The notes below the pieces were generated by a model, which had not been told where the DNA came from, made no database searches, and saw only the letters and a list, made by a program, of their open reading frames with translations. The translations under genes were made by a program, and so were the position numbers. A DNA stretch of 64,000 nt from Methylocapsa sp. D3K7 (GTDB taxonomy: Bacteria; Pseudomonadota; Alphaproteobacteria; Rhizobiales; Beijerinckiaceae). The DNA lies in contig NZ_CP123229.1 in NCBI RefSeq assembly GCF_029855125.1, positions 558,001-622,000 on the forward strand, read 5' to 3'. Positions 45,840 to 56,038 of the stretch are shown here, one piece after another (the stretch's first letter is position 1; each line of letters begins with the position of its first letter).

Positions 45840-45876
45840 CGCATGGCATTGAACAGAAGATGGAGTGAGGTCACTC

Positions 45877-46929
45877 GTGGCGCTTGAACCCAAACCCCGC
45901 CCGCGCGCGTTCCGGATCAGCCCCAACACGGAGTCGAGCGCCGATCAGCCGCCTGGCCCGCTGGTGATCGAAACCTTGGCCGATCCTTATGACGCGGAAG
46001 CCAAGGCCTTGCTAGCCAAACCAGACGCTGATGAAGCGGCGGTGGAAGCCGCGCAAAAGAAGGGGGTTGCTTCCCGCTCGCTGATGTCCTGGGGCGGCCT
46101 CTTCTGGTCGGCGACGGCGGGCCTCGTTTCGCTCGGTTTCAGTCTTTGGCTGACGCGGCTCATCGATGATCTCTTCCATTGGTCGCCGCTGTTCGGCATC
46201 GTCGGTCTTGCGCTTGCCGGACTTGCCGGGACGGCGCTCGTCGTGCTGGCACTCAAGGAATTTGCTGGCATCCTGCGCCAGCGCCACATCGCCGAACTTC
46301 ACATCGGACTCGCCCGCGCCCGCGAAAAAGATGATTTCAAGGAAGCCCGGCGGCTGGTCGGCCAGCTGTCCTCGCTTTACGATGCGCGGCCCGAGACGTC
46401 GCGCGCCCGCAGCCAACTCCGCCAACTCGCGCATGACATCGTCGATGGAAGCGATCTGATCGACATCGCAGAGCGCACCCTCGTCGAGCCGCTCGACATG
46501 CTGGCGCGGCATGAGATCGCCGCCGCCGCCAAGCGCGTCTCTGTGGTGACCGCGCTGGCGCCGCGCGCGATCATCGATGTCGTCTTCGTGGCGGCGCAAG
46601 CCATTAGGCTCATCCGGCGCATCGCGACGATCTATGGCGGCCGGCCGGGCCTGCTTGGCTTTCTCAAACTGCTGCGCTCAATCGCCTCGCATATCGCGAT
46701 CACCGGCGGCATGGCGGCGGGCGACAGTCTCATCCAGCAATTCGTCGGCCACGGGATCGCCGCCAAATTGTCGGCCCGTCTCGGCGAAGGCGTTTTGAAC
46801 GGTCTTCTCACAGCGCGCGTTGGTCTCTCCGCGATGGCCGTCTGCCGCCCCCTGCCCTTCGCAACCAAGCGGCCACCCGGCGTCGGCGATGTCGCGCCGT
46901 TTTTGTTCAGGAGCGAGAAGAAAGAGTGA
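45877..46929 (+). CDS. YcjF-family (DUF697/TIGR01620) membrane protein
   Basis: A 350-residue inner-membrane protein. Two hydrophobic segments (GLVSLGFSLWLTRLIDDL region near 80-100; FGIVGLALAGLAGTALVVLA near 110-135) are followed by a cytoplasmic helical domain and the DUF697 part (GRPGLLGFLKLLRSIASHIA; GDSLIQQFVGHGIAAKLSAR; GEGVLNGLLTARVGLSAM). GTG at 45877 with gtgagg upstream is preferred over GTG at 45865. It lies 37 bases after the YcjX gene, and the two probably act together. A copy of the parS-like palindrome follows its stop by 56 bases. Confidence 0.87.
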   Translation: MALEPKPRPRAFRISPNTESSADQPPGPLVIETLADPYDAEAKALLAKPDADEAAVEAAQKKGVASRSLMSWGGLFWSATAGLVSLGFSLWLTRLIDDLFHWSPLFGIVGLALAGLAGTALVVLALKEFAGILRQRHIAELHIGLARAREKDDFKEARRLVGQLSSLYDARPETSRARSQLRQLAHDIVDGSDLIDIAERTLVEPLDMLARHEIAAAAKRVSVVTALAPRAIIDVVFVAAQAIRLIRRIATIYGGRPGLLGFLKLLRSIASHIAITGGMAAGDSLIQQFVGHGIAAKLSARLGEGVLNGLLTARVGLSAMAVCRPLPFATKRPPGVGDVAPFLFRSEKKE

Positions 46930-46985
46930 GCCGCAACGAATGTTTGAGACATCAGTTTTGTAAGATTTTCCGCTCCGACCTTACA

Positions 46986-47009
46986 AAAACGTTTCACGTG
47001 AAACGTTTT
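46986..47009. repeat. parS-like 24-bp perfect palindrome, second copy
   Basis: Contains CGTTTCACGTGAAACG inside a 24-bp perfect palindrome. Bases 46983-47022 are identical to 1365-1404, in the same orientation, including the right flank GGTACGATTGGCG. Unlike copy 1, the left flank does not extend the palindrome. It again lies shortly after a gene end, in the gap before a convergent membrane protein gene. Confidence 0.75.
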
Positions 47010-47139
47010 GGTACGATTGGCGCGTCAAAAGGACTTATGGCCTCACACCTCTTGCGCTCGTGAATATGTCGAGTGACGCTGAACATTGGTACGTTCAACG
47101 CGTTTCGGCGAAAGCGCCGAGAGCGCGCCTCTGAGAAAT

Positions 47140-47595
47140 TCAGCCGATTGCTTTCGTCCCAAATGTTGACCGCAACACAAGGACAGCCGCCTTGCCAAAT
47201 CCATAACTGGTGAGGGTCAAGCTTGTGATCAGGTACAACAGGAAGACTGTAGGGAAGAAGCCGCCTGGCGGTTCCGGACTGTCCAGAAGCGGAAACATGC
47301 CTTGCAGAAGAAACAGGCTTGAATTGGTTAATGCGCCAACCACCATCGCCCAGCGGACATGCCAAGGCAGGGGGGTCTTCGTCGCATAGAAGCCAAGGAT
47401 CAAGGCGGTCATCAACAGAAAGTCGAGATGCGCCTGAAGCACGCGGGTAAATTTTCCTGGAAAAAGATGTTTCACAAACGGAACACCAAAATCCAACCCA
47501 ACGAGGCACCAAGCCAAGACCAGGGCGGCCAACAGCCAAAGGCAGGCACCTCTAAGCAGAATGATATTTCCAGCTGGACCAAAGTCTTTGTTCAT
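47140..47595 (-). CDS. Hypothetical four-helix membrane protein
   Basis: A 151-residue membrane protein with four hydrophobic helices (LLRGACLWLLAALVLAWCLV; AHLDFLLMTALILGFYAT; RWAMVVGALTNSSLFLLQGM; VFLLYLITSLTLTSYGFG). The pattern, with a histidine in the second helix (LQAHLDFLLM) and an asparagine in the third, recalls small uncharacterised proteins related to haem-copper-oxidase-like or hydroxylaminobenzene-mutase-like folds. I cannot assign a role. Ribosome site ggaagcag precedes the ATG; it is divergent from the AraC regulator. Confidence 0.68.
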   Translation of the reverse strand: MNKDFGPAGNIILLRGACLWLLAALVLAWCLVGLDFGVPFVKHLFPGKFTRVLQAHLDFLLMTALILGFYATKTPLPWHVRWAMVVGALTNSSLFLLQGMFPLLDSPEPPGGFFPTVFLLYLITSLTLTSYGFGKAAVLVLRSTFGTKAIG

Positions 47596-47772
47596 TGGCT
47601 GCTTCCTTGTTCAAACGTGATGAGAGCTCCCTTTTCTTCTATCGCGAGATGAAGGATGATCCCATGTCTGGTACGGAACAGAATTTGACTGCAACGGCTG
47701 TTTCGAACTGGCCTGTCGCCGTGGATGGCCCTTGAGAAAAAGCGGCGGCGCGATTTGGGGTGAGGCGGCTCG

Positions 47773-48771
47773 ATGGACTTTTACCCATCTTCTCCCGTGA
47801 ATGGACCGGACCATGGCTCCCGGGAGACTCAGAGGCTCTCAACCCGCAAAATTCCGGCGTCGGAGCGCGTTGGCTGGCTGCGTGACCTCATTTGCCGCGA
47901 ATACGCGAATGTCGAAGTCGCCACGCCATCGCAGCAAACCTTGTCACAAGACTTGACGATTTACCCCTGGGACACTCTCCGGCTCTCCGTCGTCACATGC
48001 AACGGCACCGTTCTCGAACGCCTCCCCCGTGCGCCGCAGCTCGCCAATCAGGATGTCTATTTCGCGGTTGTCCTGCTCTCGGGGGATTATGCGCTGGAGC
48101 AGGATGGGAAAGAAGCCGTGCTCCGACCCGGCGACATGACTCTTTATGACGCGACGCGGCCGCACCATATCCAGTGTCCCAAAGATTTTGGAAAGATCCT
48201 TCTCTCGATCCCAAGGCCTCTTTTGCGGGCGCGGATGGCAGGCGTCGAACACTGCACCGCGCTCAAAATTTCTGGCGCCGCAGGAATCGGTGCGGTGACC
48301 TCGGAGTTCCTGCGCGCGTCGAGCCTGCAGGCCGACACTCTCACAGCATCCGATATTGCGACACTCGCGGACCAGACGCTCGATCTGCTGACTTTGGCAG
48401 CGGCCTCGGTGCGGCCTGCGGACTTCACGCTCTCGAGAAGCCGCTCGACGTCATTGTACCGCATCAAAACCTTGATTGAACGATGCCTGCAAGATGTTGA
48501 TCTCGATTCCGCAACAATCGCACGCCGCGCGGGCCTGTCGGCACGTTACATCAATGGTCTCTTTGGCGAGGAAGGAACCTCTCTGATGCGCTACGTCTGG
48601 AAGCGCAGGCTTGAACATTGCGCCAAGGACATGCGCGAACCTCACCATGAAAGCGACCCCATTGCCGACATCGCATTTCGATGGGGGTTTGGAGACGCCT
48701 CGCATTTCAGCCGCGCTTTCAAACAACACTTTGGCTGCGCGCCACGGGAGTTCCGCCAGCAGCGGCGTTAG
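47773..48771 (+). CDS. AraC-family transcriptional regulator
   Basis: A 332-residue regulator. The N-terminal half is an AraC-binding-like domain (about 30-200; SQDLTIYPWDTLRLSVVTCN; LRPGDMTLYDATRPHHIQCP). The C-terminal half has the double HTH: DLDSATIARRAGLSARYING LFGEEGTSLMRYVWKRRLEH and DPIADIAFRWGFGDASHFSR AFKQHFGCAPREFR. It resembles NitR/FeaR-type activators of catabolic genes. The nearby GST, ThDP enzyme, CMD and propeller genes are candidate targets, by position only. Confidence 0.92.
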   Translation: MDFYPSSPVNGPDHGSRETQRLSTRKIPASERVGWLRDLICREYANVEVATPSQQTLSQDLTIYPWDTLRLSVVTCNGTVLERLPRAPQLANQDVYFAVVLLSGDYALEQDGKEAVLRPGDMTLYDATRPHHIQCPKDFGKILLSIPRPLLRARMAGVEHCTALKISGAAGIGAVTSEFLRASSLQADTLTASDIATLADQTLDLLTLAAASVRPADFTLSRSRSTSLYRIKTLIERCLQDVDLDSATIARRAGLSARYINGLFGEEGTSLMRYVWKRRLEHCAKDMREPHHESDPIADIAFRWGFGDASHFSRAFKQHFGCAPREFRQQRR

Positions 48772-48838
48772 CCCAGATCCGCTCCTGACCCATAAACGGA
48801 ATGAAAAACTCGGATGACGACTTCGAGCCGGACCTTAA

Positions 48839-49483
48839 TCAGCCAAGTGGCTTGTTCACCGCCAATTGCGCTGCGAAGGCACGCTTGTAGGCGGGCCGCG
48901 CTTCGCCGCGGGCCACATAGGCGGAGAGGTTCGGATATTCGTCCAGCATACCCGACGCCTTCAACCTGAGCAGCACCGACACCATCATCAGGTCGCCCGC
49001 GCTGAACGCGCCATCGAGCCAGCTGGCATCGCCAAGGCAATGGGAAAGTTGGCCCAGCCGGTTACGGACGCGATCCTCGACGAGAGGCATGCGTTGCGCG
49101 GACCAGGACTTGTCGCCCTCAAGGAGCCTGGCGGTTACGAGTTCAAGGATCGGCGGCTCTACCGTGCTGAGCGCAGCGAACATCCATGTGATCGCCCGCG
49201 CCCGCGCATTCGCATCCTCTGGCAACAGGCCCGCATGGCGCTCCGCGATATGGAACACGATCGCCCCCGTCTCGAACAAGCCGAGATCGCCGTCCTCATA
49301 GGTCGGAATCTGGCCGAAAGGATGAAGCGCCAGATGCGCGGGTTCCTTCATCGCTTTGAACGAAACAAGACGAACCTCGTAAGGCTGGCCCACTTCCTCC
49401 AGCGCCCAGCGAACGCGCGTATCACGCGCCAGTCCCTTGCCGCCATCGGGTGACCGTTCAAAGGCGGTTATCGTGATGCTCAT
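48839..49483 (-). CDS. Glutathione S-transferase
   Basis: A 214-residue cytosolic GST. The thioredoxin-like N-terminal domain starts SITITAFERSPDGGKGLARD, VRWALEEVGQPYEVRLVSF, with the cis-proline and glutathione-binding turn in HPFGQIPTYEDGDLGLFETG AIVFHIAE. The all-helical C-terminal domain includes SHCLGDASWLDGAFSAGDLM, the N-capping-box region. The start at 49483 has a strong ribosome site (ggggga); the longer frame adds 13 residues without support. It is divergent from the ThDP enzyme gene. Confidence 0.9.
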   Translation of the reverse strand: MSITITAFERSPDGGKGLARDTRVRWALEEVGQPYEVRLVSFKAMKEPAHLALHPFGQIPTYEDGDLGLFETGAIVFHIAERHAGLLPEDANARARAITWMFAALSTVEPPILELVTARLLEGDKSWSAQRMPLVEDRVRNRLGQLSHCLGDASWLDGAFSAGDLMMVSVLLRLKASGMLDEYPNLSAYVARGEARPAYKRAFAAQLAVNKPLG

Positions 49484-49664
49484 CGTGAGACTCCCCCTTG
49501 GCGAAATCATCGGCTCTGGCAAGCTGTCCTGACCCTAAATCATTCTCGATGAGCTTGTGACAACCCATGAGCTTGGCATTATCATGCTCGTTCCTGAGCT
49601 TTGAGCTTATGCTTGTCGATCGTGATTGCAGATTTGCCGCGCCGGGGCGCATGAAGGGGTGCAG

Positions 49665-51389
49665 ATGACAGTGGGTGCTGACTTTATCTTGGACGCCCTC
49701 GTGCAGGAAGGGCTGACTCATCTGTTCCTGGTGCCGGGCGGGTTGGTCGATCCTTTTCTTCCGGCCCTGGCGCGGCAGTCACAATTGCAGCCCATCGTCG
49801 CCGCGCATGAGGGTGGCGCCGCTTATATGGCCGATGGCTACGCCCGCGCGAGCGGCCATTTCGGCGCCGTGCTCGGAATCGGCGGGCCGGGTCTTTGCAA
49901 CATGGCGACGGCCATCGCCGCCGCGAAGACCGATTCCTCGCCCATTCTTGCACTCAGCGGCGAAGTCCCCATCGACATGGAAGGGCTTGGTGAATTTCAG
50001 GACGCGAGCCAAGCCACGCTCAACGATACAGCGGTCGTGAAGCCGCTCACCCGCATGTCGATGACGATCGTCAGCGCCCGCAACCTCCACCACTGGCTTC
50101 GGCATGCGCTGACCGCGATGTGGGGGATGCCGCGCGGGCCGGTGCATCTGTCATTGACGCGCGACGTGCTCGTCGGCGAATGCACATCGGAGTACGCGCC
50201 GGTCTCTGCCTATTACAAGGCCCACGCAACTCTGGACAGACCGGCGGCCGAGGCGGCGCTGGCCCTGCTCGGCAAAGCGGCCGGACCAAAAATCGCTTTT
50301 CTCGCCGGAGCGGGTGTCGAGCATGACGTTGGCGCCGCGACGTTGCGGGCCGTCGCGGAACAATGGTCGATTCCCGTCGCAACGACGCTGCGCGCCAAGG
50401 GCGTGTTCCCGGAAGATCATGAGCTCTCGCTTGGCGTCTTCGGCTATGCGGGCACCCGTCACGCGACAGCAGCAATCCTCGATAGCAAAATCGACGTGCT
50501 GATCGTTCTGGGTTCCGGCTTCAATGAACGGGACACGATGCATTGGACTCTGCGTGAACAGGCCGATGCGGAGACCGTCATTTTGCATGTCAACACCGAC
50601 ATGGACGAACTGACCGCGCATAGCGTGCCCGCCCATTCCGTGCTTGGCACCTGTCATGGGTTTCTCGATCTGATGCAGGAACGCGCAGCAGCCCTTGAAC
50701 CCGCGCTCTTACCCGGCGTCGCGCAACGCCAAGCATGGCTAGCAAAAATCAAACAAGAGCCTCGCCTCTACGATATCGAAAATTGCGACAGGCCGATAAA
50801 ACCCATTCATCCCGCCGCCGCTGTGGCGGCCCTGCGCAAGGTCTTTCCGCGCGATGGGATCATGCTCGTCGATTCCGGCGCGCATCGCGCCTTTGCCGGT
50901 CACTATTGGTCCAGCTATGAACCGCGCACCTATATCTCCGCCACCAATCTTGGACCGATGGGCTGGGCGATCCCGGCGGCCGTTGGGGTTCAATGCGCGC
51001 AGCCCGATCGCCGGGTTGCCGTCATCACCGGCGATGGCTGTATGCTGATGCATGGGTTGGAGGTGCAAACCGCTGCGCGCTACGGGCTGCCGATCATCTA
51101 TGTGGTGTTAAACAATGGCGCGCTGGGCAATGTCTGGCTGCGCGCCCATCAGTTGGGTGCCCTGCCCTCCGAACTCACGACCATCCCCGATCATGACTGG
51201 GCGAGGTTCGCGCGCTCGCTCGGCGCGCAGGGCTTCACGGTCACCGATCCGGCGGACCTCCAAGGAGTCTTTCAGAAGGCGCTCGCGGCCAACGGACCCG
51301 TGCTCATCGATATCAAAGCCGACAAAAATTGCCCGACACCCGTTTATGATTTCGCGGCGGGGGTGAAGGCGTGGTCCTATCATGAATAG
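49665..51389 (+). CDS. Thiamine-diphosphate enzyme, acetolactate synthase-like
   Basis: A 574-residue ThDP-dependent enzyme of the acetolactate synthase/benzoylformate decarboxylase superfamily. The catalytic glutamate is in AHEGGAAYMADGYARASG near residue 45 and the ThDP/Mg motif GDGCMLMHGLEVQTAARYGL with VVLNNGALGNVW near 470-500. It is distinct from the ilvB product in this window and has no small subunit beside it, so a decarboxylase, carboligase or 2-oxo acid-cleaving role is more likely than valine synthesis. The start at 49665 has gaagggg upstream. The CMD-like gene follows 9 bases after its stop. Confidence 0.87.
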   Translation: MTVGADFILDALVQEGLTHLFLVPGGLVDPFLPALARQSQLQPIVAAHEGGAAYMADGYARASGHFGAVLGIGGPGLCNMATAIAAAKTDSSPILALSGEVPIDMEGLGEFQDASQATLNDTAVVKPLTRMSMTIVSARNLHHWLRHALTAMWGMPRGPVHLSLTRDVLVGECTSEYAPVSAYYKAHATLDRPAAEAALALLGKAAGPKIAFLAGAGVEHDVGAATLRAVAEQWSIPVATTLRAKGVFPEDHELSLGVFGYAGTRHATAAILDSKIDVLIVLGSGFNERDTMHWTLREQADAETVILHVNTDMDELTAHSVPAHSVLGTCHGFLDLMQERAAALEPALLPGVAQRQAWLAKIKQEPRLYDIENCDRPIKPIHPAAAVAALRKVFPRDGIMLVDSGAHRAFAGHYWSSYEPRTYISATNLGPMGWAIPAAVGVQCAQPDRRVAVITGDGCMLMHGLEVQTAARYGLPIIYVVLNNGALGNVWLRAHQLGALPSELTTIPDHDWARFARSLGAQGFTVTDPADLQGVFQKALAANGPVLIDIKADKNCPTPVYDFAAGVKAWSYHE

Positions 51390-51398
51390 AGGACAATC

Positions 51399-51950
51399 AT
51401 GAGCGTTCTGCCGCTTGACCCCGCAAAACTCCCAGCCGAAGGACAGGCGCTTTTTGCGACGCTCTCGGCGAAGCGCAAGGCGCGCGGCGCGGACTTCGGC
51501 GGCCCCTATATGGCTCTCCTCAATCACCCCGAATTGGCGCGGCGGATCGAGGAGCTGGGGTTCTTTTTGAAATTCGAGGGTGTGCTGCCACGCGACGCCT
51601 ATCAGTTCATCGTGCTAACGGTGGCGCGAGCGACCGGCGCCGCCTTCGAATGGCACGATCATGTGCAACACGCGCTCGCCGCCGGGCTGTCGCAGGAGCT
51701 GGTTGACGGCATCGCCGCGGGAAACACGGAGACGCTTCCAGAGCCTTACGCACTGCTGCGCGAGATCCTGGCGAGGACAATGTCTTGGCAGGATGTGCCC
51801 GACGATTTGCAAGCGCAAGCCCTTGCTGAATGGGGTGCGGAGGGATTGGTCGAGATCGTGGTGCTCTCGGGATTTTATCAGATGTTCGCGGCCATCAACC
51901 AAGGCTTTTCCATCACCCCCCCGCCGTGCGCCCCATCAGGGCGGCCGTAG
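51399..51950 (+). CDS. Carboxymuconolactone decarboxylase-like (AhpD-fold) protein
   Basis: A 183-residue protein of the CMD/AhpD-like fold. The central helix pair ATGAAFEWHDHVQHALAAGL carries the EWxxH motif typical of the CMD group; there is no CxxC pair, so it is not a peroxidase of the AhpD type. Family members include gamma-carboxymuconolactone decarboxylase and many uncharacterised proteins of aromatic or organic-acid pathways. It is closely packed behind the ThDP enzyme, so the two probably share a transcript. Confidence 0.85.
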   Translation: MSVLPLDPAKLPAEGQALFATLSAKRKARGADFGGPYMALLNHPELARRIEELGFFLKFEGVLPRDAYQFIVLTVARATGAAFEWHDHVQHALAAGLSQELVDGIAAGNTETLPEPYALLREILARTMSWQDVPDDLQAQALAEWGAEGLVEIVVLSGFYQMFAAINQGFSITPPPCAPSGRP

Positions 51951-52068
51951 CCCTGTCGGAACCGAATGGGAGCGAAAATTGCATGAGCCATGAGGCGGTT
52001 CGTACCCGTCTCGCTTCCAGGGGGGAAGCTGCGGGGCCATTCACTCTGCCGCAACTTAGGAGGGGAAC

Positions 52069-53832
52069 ATGGATGTGCTCACACGCTCCTATGATGCCGC
52101 CCGCACGGGCGCCAATTCGCAGGAGACAATCCTTACGCCGCAGAAGGTCGGCAACAATCTCCTGATCCGGCAGACGAGTCTGCACGTGAACGACGATCCC
52201 CGTATCGAGGCGCAACCCCTTTACGTCAAAGGTGTCGACATCGGTGGCAAGCGGCATGACGTGGTTTACGTCAGCACGATGGCGAACAATGTCTGGGCTT
52301 TCGATGCCGCCGATGGCAAACCGCTCTGGCCGCAGCCCGTCCATCTAGGGCGGCCGATAAAACCGCAAGGTACCGAAATCGATCTGTTTGGCATCAACCA
52401 GCTTTGGGGTATCCTCAGCACGCCCGCAATCGATCGCGTCACCGGCACGATGTATGTTGTGTGCTGGACCAGCCCGGATGGCACCGTCGCCCGTGCGATC
52501 CATCAGCTGCATGCAATGGATATTCGTAACGGGCAGCCTGTTCATAATCCTTTGACGATCGCGGCGAATGCGCAAGCGCAGGGCAAGCCTCAGGTGAGTC
52601 TCATCCCATCGCATCAAAAGCAGCGCTCTTCACTGCTTCTGACAATCACCAAAGGCCCCGGCGGCGAGACTCGAAAAACGCTGTTCGTCGCGTTCGCCAT
52701 GACCCATGAGGAGCATGATCCGGCGCATGGCTGGATAGTCGCCTTTGACCTCGCGGACTTCCGCCAGACCGCGGCATGGTGCACGACGCCGAATGGCAGC
52801 GGTTGCGGCATCTGGCAGGCCGGCCAGGGACCGGCGGCAGACGAATCGGGCGACGTCTATGTCATGACCGGAAATTACGGCGTGGAGGACGCGCAGAACA
52901 ATACGGCGCGGCCCGCCGCGGGTGATTTGGCCGACAGCCTCGTGAAGTTGCACTACACCCCGCCCCCGGCTCCGGGTGCAGCGGGACGGCTCGAAGCCGT
53001 TGCTTGGTTCACGCCCTTCGCGGATGCTGACCGCAACCGCAACGGCGAGGATAATTTTCAAGATTACGATCTCGGCTCCGGCGGCCCCGTGCCTTTGCCC
53101 GGCCTGCCGCTTGTCGTCGGCGCAGGCAAGGATGGTGTCCTCTATGTGCTGGACAAGGATACCCAGCGTTTGGGACGCGGCTCGAATTTCGGTGTCCTGA
53201 AGCAGCAGCCGATCTTCTTCACCTACTTCCCTGGTTTTGGCATCGATGCGGCGCAAGTCCACAACCTTGATCGTTTGTTCGACGGCAAGACGCATCATCT
53301 GCACGGCACGCCCGCCTTTTGGCACAGCCCAACACACGGGCCGATGCTGTTCGTTTGGGGCGAGAACGAATGTCTTCGTGCCTGGAAGGTCGATCCGAAA
53401 GGCACGGTGACATTCTTCGCCAAAAGTGCGGAAATTGCGTCGGCCGGGATGGGAGGCAGGGGTGGAATGCCAGGCGGCTTTTTGGCGGTCAGCGCAAACG
53501 GCACGCAGCCCAATACCGCAATCGTCTGGGCGCTGGCGCCAATCTCAGGTGACGCCAACAAGCATGTGGTTGCCGGAATCCTGCGTGCATATGATGCGAC
53601 CGCGCTCGACCCGATACAAAACACCGACGGCACTCCGCGCCTGAAACTCCTATGGGATTCCACCCACATTCCCGGCAACCACTTCTTTTTCAGCAAGTTC
53701 TGCCCGCCTGTGGTCACTGACGGAAAAATATTCGTGCCCACTTACGACGGGCGGGTGGACGTCTACGGCCTCGTTCGTCCGTCACACGCGGGACCAACGC
53801 CGACCAACGCGCGGCGCACGGACTTGGGTTAG
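52069..53832 (+). CDS. PQQ-type beta-propeller protein without export signal
   Basis: A 587-residue protein with repeated propeller strands of the quinoprotein/BamB type, such as DVVYVSTMANNVWAFDAADG, KPLWPQPV, VYVMTGNYGVEDAQNN, GVLYVLDKDTQRLG and FVPTYDGRVDVYGLV. It starts directly at MDVLTRSYDAARTGANSQET with a strong ribosome site (aggagggg). An in-frame TAG lies 12 bases before the ATG, so no signal peptide has been overlooked; unlike quinoprotein dehydrogenases it should remain cytoplasmic. Cofactor binding is unproven. It closes the ThDP-CMD cluster. Confidence 0.82.
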   Translation: MDVLTRSYDAARTGANSQETILTPQKVGNNLLIRQTSLHVNDDPRIEAQPLYVKGVDIGGKRHDVVYVSTMANNVWAFDAADGKPLWPQPVHLGRPIKPQGTEIDLFGINQLWGILSTPAIDRVTGTMYVVCWTSPDGTVARAIHQLHAMDIRNGQPVHNPLTIAANAQAQGKPQVSLIPSHQKQRSSLLLTITKGPGGETRKTLFVAFAMTHEEHDPAHGWIVAFDLADFRQTAAWCTTPNGSGCGIWQAGQGPAADESGDVYVMTGNYGVEDAQNNTARPAAGDLADSLVKLHYTPPPAPGAAGRLEAVAWFTPFADADRNRNGEDNFQDYDLGSGGPVPLPGLPLVVGAGKDGVLYVLDKDTQRLGRGSNFGVLKQQPIFFTYFPGFGIDAAQVHNLDRLFDGKTHHLHGTPAFWHSPTHGPMLFVWGENECLRAWKVDPKGTVTFFAKSAEIASAGMGGRGGMPGGFLAVSANGTQPNTAIVWALAPISGDANKHVVAGILRAYDATALDPIQNTDGTPRLKLLWDSTHIPGNHFFFSKFCPPVVTDGKIFVPTYDGRVDVYGLVRPSHAGPTPTNARRTDLG

Positions 53833-53863
53833 TCCGCCACTAGCGGCTTCGCAAATAGGGGCC

Positions 53864-54814
53864 TTAAATCTCGTGCGCCGGTTCGAGCGCGCAAGCGATA
53901 TGCTCGTCCACTTCGACTTGGATCGTCACATGGCCGATGTGGAAGCGCTCGTGCAGATGGTGCGCGAGATGGACCAGAAATTCGTCGCCGGGGTGGCCGC
54001 CGGGCATCAGGCAATGGCAGGTCAAGGCGGTGTCGCTGGTGCTCATCGGCCAAATATGCAGATCGTGGATCGCGGCAACGCCCGGCTGTGCCTTGAGAAA
54101 CGCATCGACCTCGTCCGGGTTGATCCCGGCGGGCACCGCGTCAAGCGACATGCCGACGCTGTCGCGCAGCAGGCTCCATGTGCCCGCCAGAATGACCCCA
54201 GCGATCACCAGGCTCGCGAGCGGATCGAGCCGCGTCCAGCCGGTGAGCAAGATCACCCCGCCCGCCGCCACAACGCCGACCGATACAAGGGCGTCATAGG
54301 CCATATGCACAAACGCCGCCCGCACATTGATGTCGCCCTTGCGGCCCGACGCGAACAGCCAAGCCGTCACGCCATTGATTACGACGCCGATGGCTGCAAC
54401 CACCATGACAGTGACGCTGGCGACGTCGCTGGGTTCGATGAGGCGGCGCACACCTTCGACCGCGATCGCGCCCACCGTCACCAGCAACAGCATGGCATTG
54501 GCAAGCGCGGCCAGAATGGTGCCACGCCGGAGACCATAGGTATAGGTTTGCGAGGGCGCCCGCCGGGCCAGCACCGTCGCGGTCCATGCCATCACGAGTC
54601 CAAGCACATCCCCGAGGTTGTGCCCGGCGTCGGCAACCAGAGCCATCGAGTTCGCGAGCAGGCCATAGACCGCTTCGGTAATGACGAAGCCAAGATTAAG
54701 GGCCGTGCCGATGGCAAAGGCTGTCCCGAAATCCTTTGGCGCGGGGGCGTGGGTATGACCGGCACTGGTCCCATGATGGTGCCCGTGGTGATCATGATCG
54801 TCGTGTTCAGCCAT
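53864..54814 (-). CDS. Cation diffusion facilitator, CzcD/DmeF type
   Basis: A 316-residue metal/proton antiporter exporting Zn, Co, Ni or Cd. The N terminus is histidine-rich (EHDDHDHHGHHHGTSAGHTH). Six membrane helices include the HxxxD metal sites LVADAGHNLGD in TM2 and HMAYDALVSVG in TM5, and the cytosolic C-terminal domain (VAAIHDLHIWPMSTSDTALT) carries the CDF fold. It faces the PQQ-type propeller gene convergently and precedes ilvC's end. The metal specificity cannot be read from sequence. Confidence 0.93.
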   Translation of the reverse strand: MAEHDDHDHHGHHHGTSAGHTHAPAPKDFGTAFAIGTALNLGFVITEAVYGLLANSMALVADAGHNLGDVLGLVMAWTATVLARRAPSQTYTYGLRRGTILAALANAMLLLVTVGAIAVEGVRRLIEPSDVASVTVMVVAAIGVVINGVTAWLFASGRKGDINVRAAFVHMAYDALVSVGVVAAGGVILLTGWTRLDPLASLVIAGVILAGTWSLLRDSVGMSLDAVPAGINPDEVDAFLKAQPGVAAIHDLHIWPMSTSDTALTCHCLMPGGHPGDEFLVHLAHHLHERFHIGHVTIQVEVDEHIACALEPAHEI

Positions 54815-54869
54815 CGGTCCTGCTTCCCTCGGCCGCCCGCGACAAAGCTCCGAGGCCCTTCGGAAACCT

Positions 54870-56033
<1,164 letters not shown>

Positions 56034-56038
56034 TCAAA

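Noticed and set aside
49665..51389. Second biosynthetic acetolactate synthase for valine
   Set aside because: No regulatory subunit lies beside it, and ilvB-ilvN are present at 57-59 kb; the neighbours point to another 2-oxo acid reaction.
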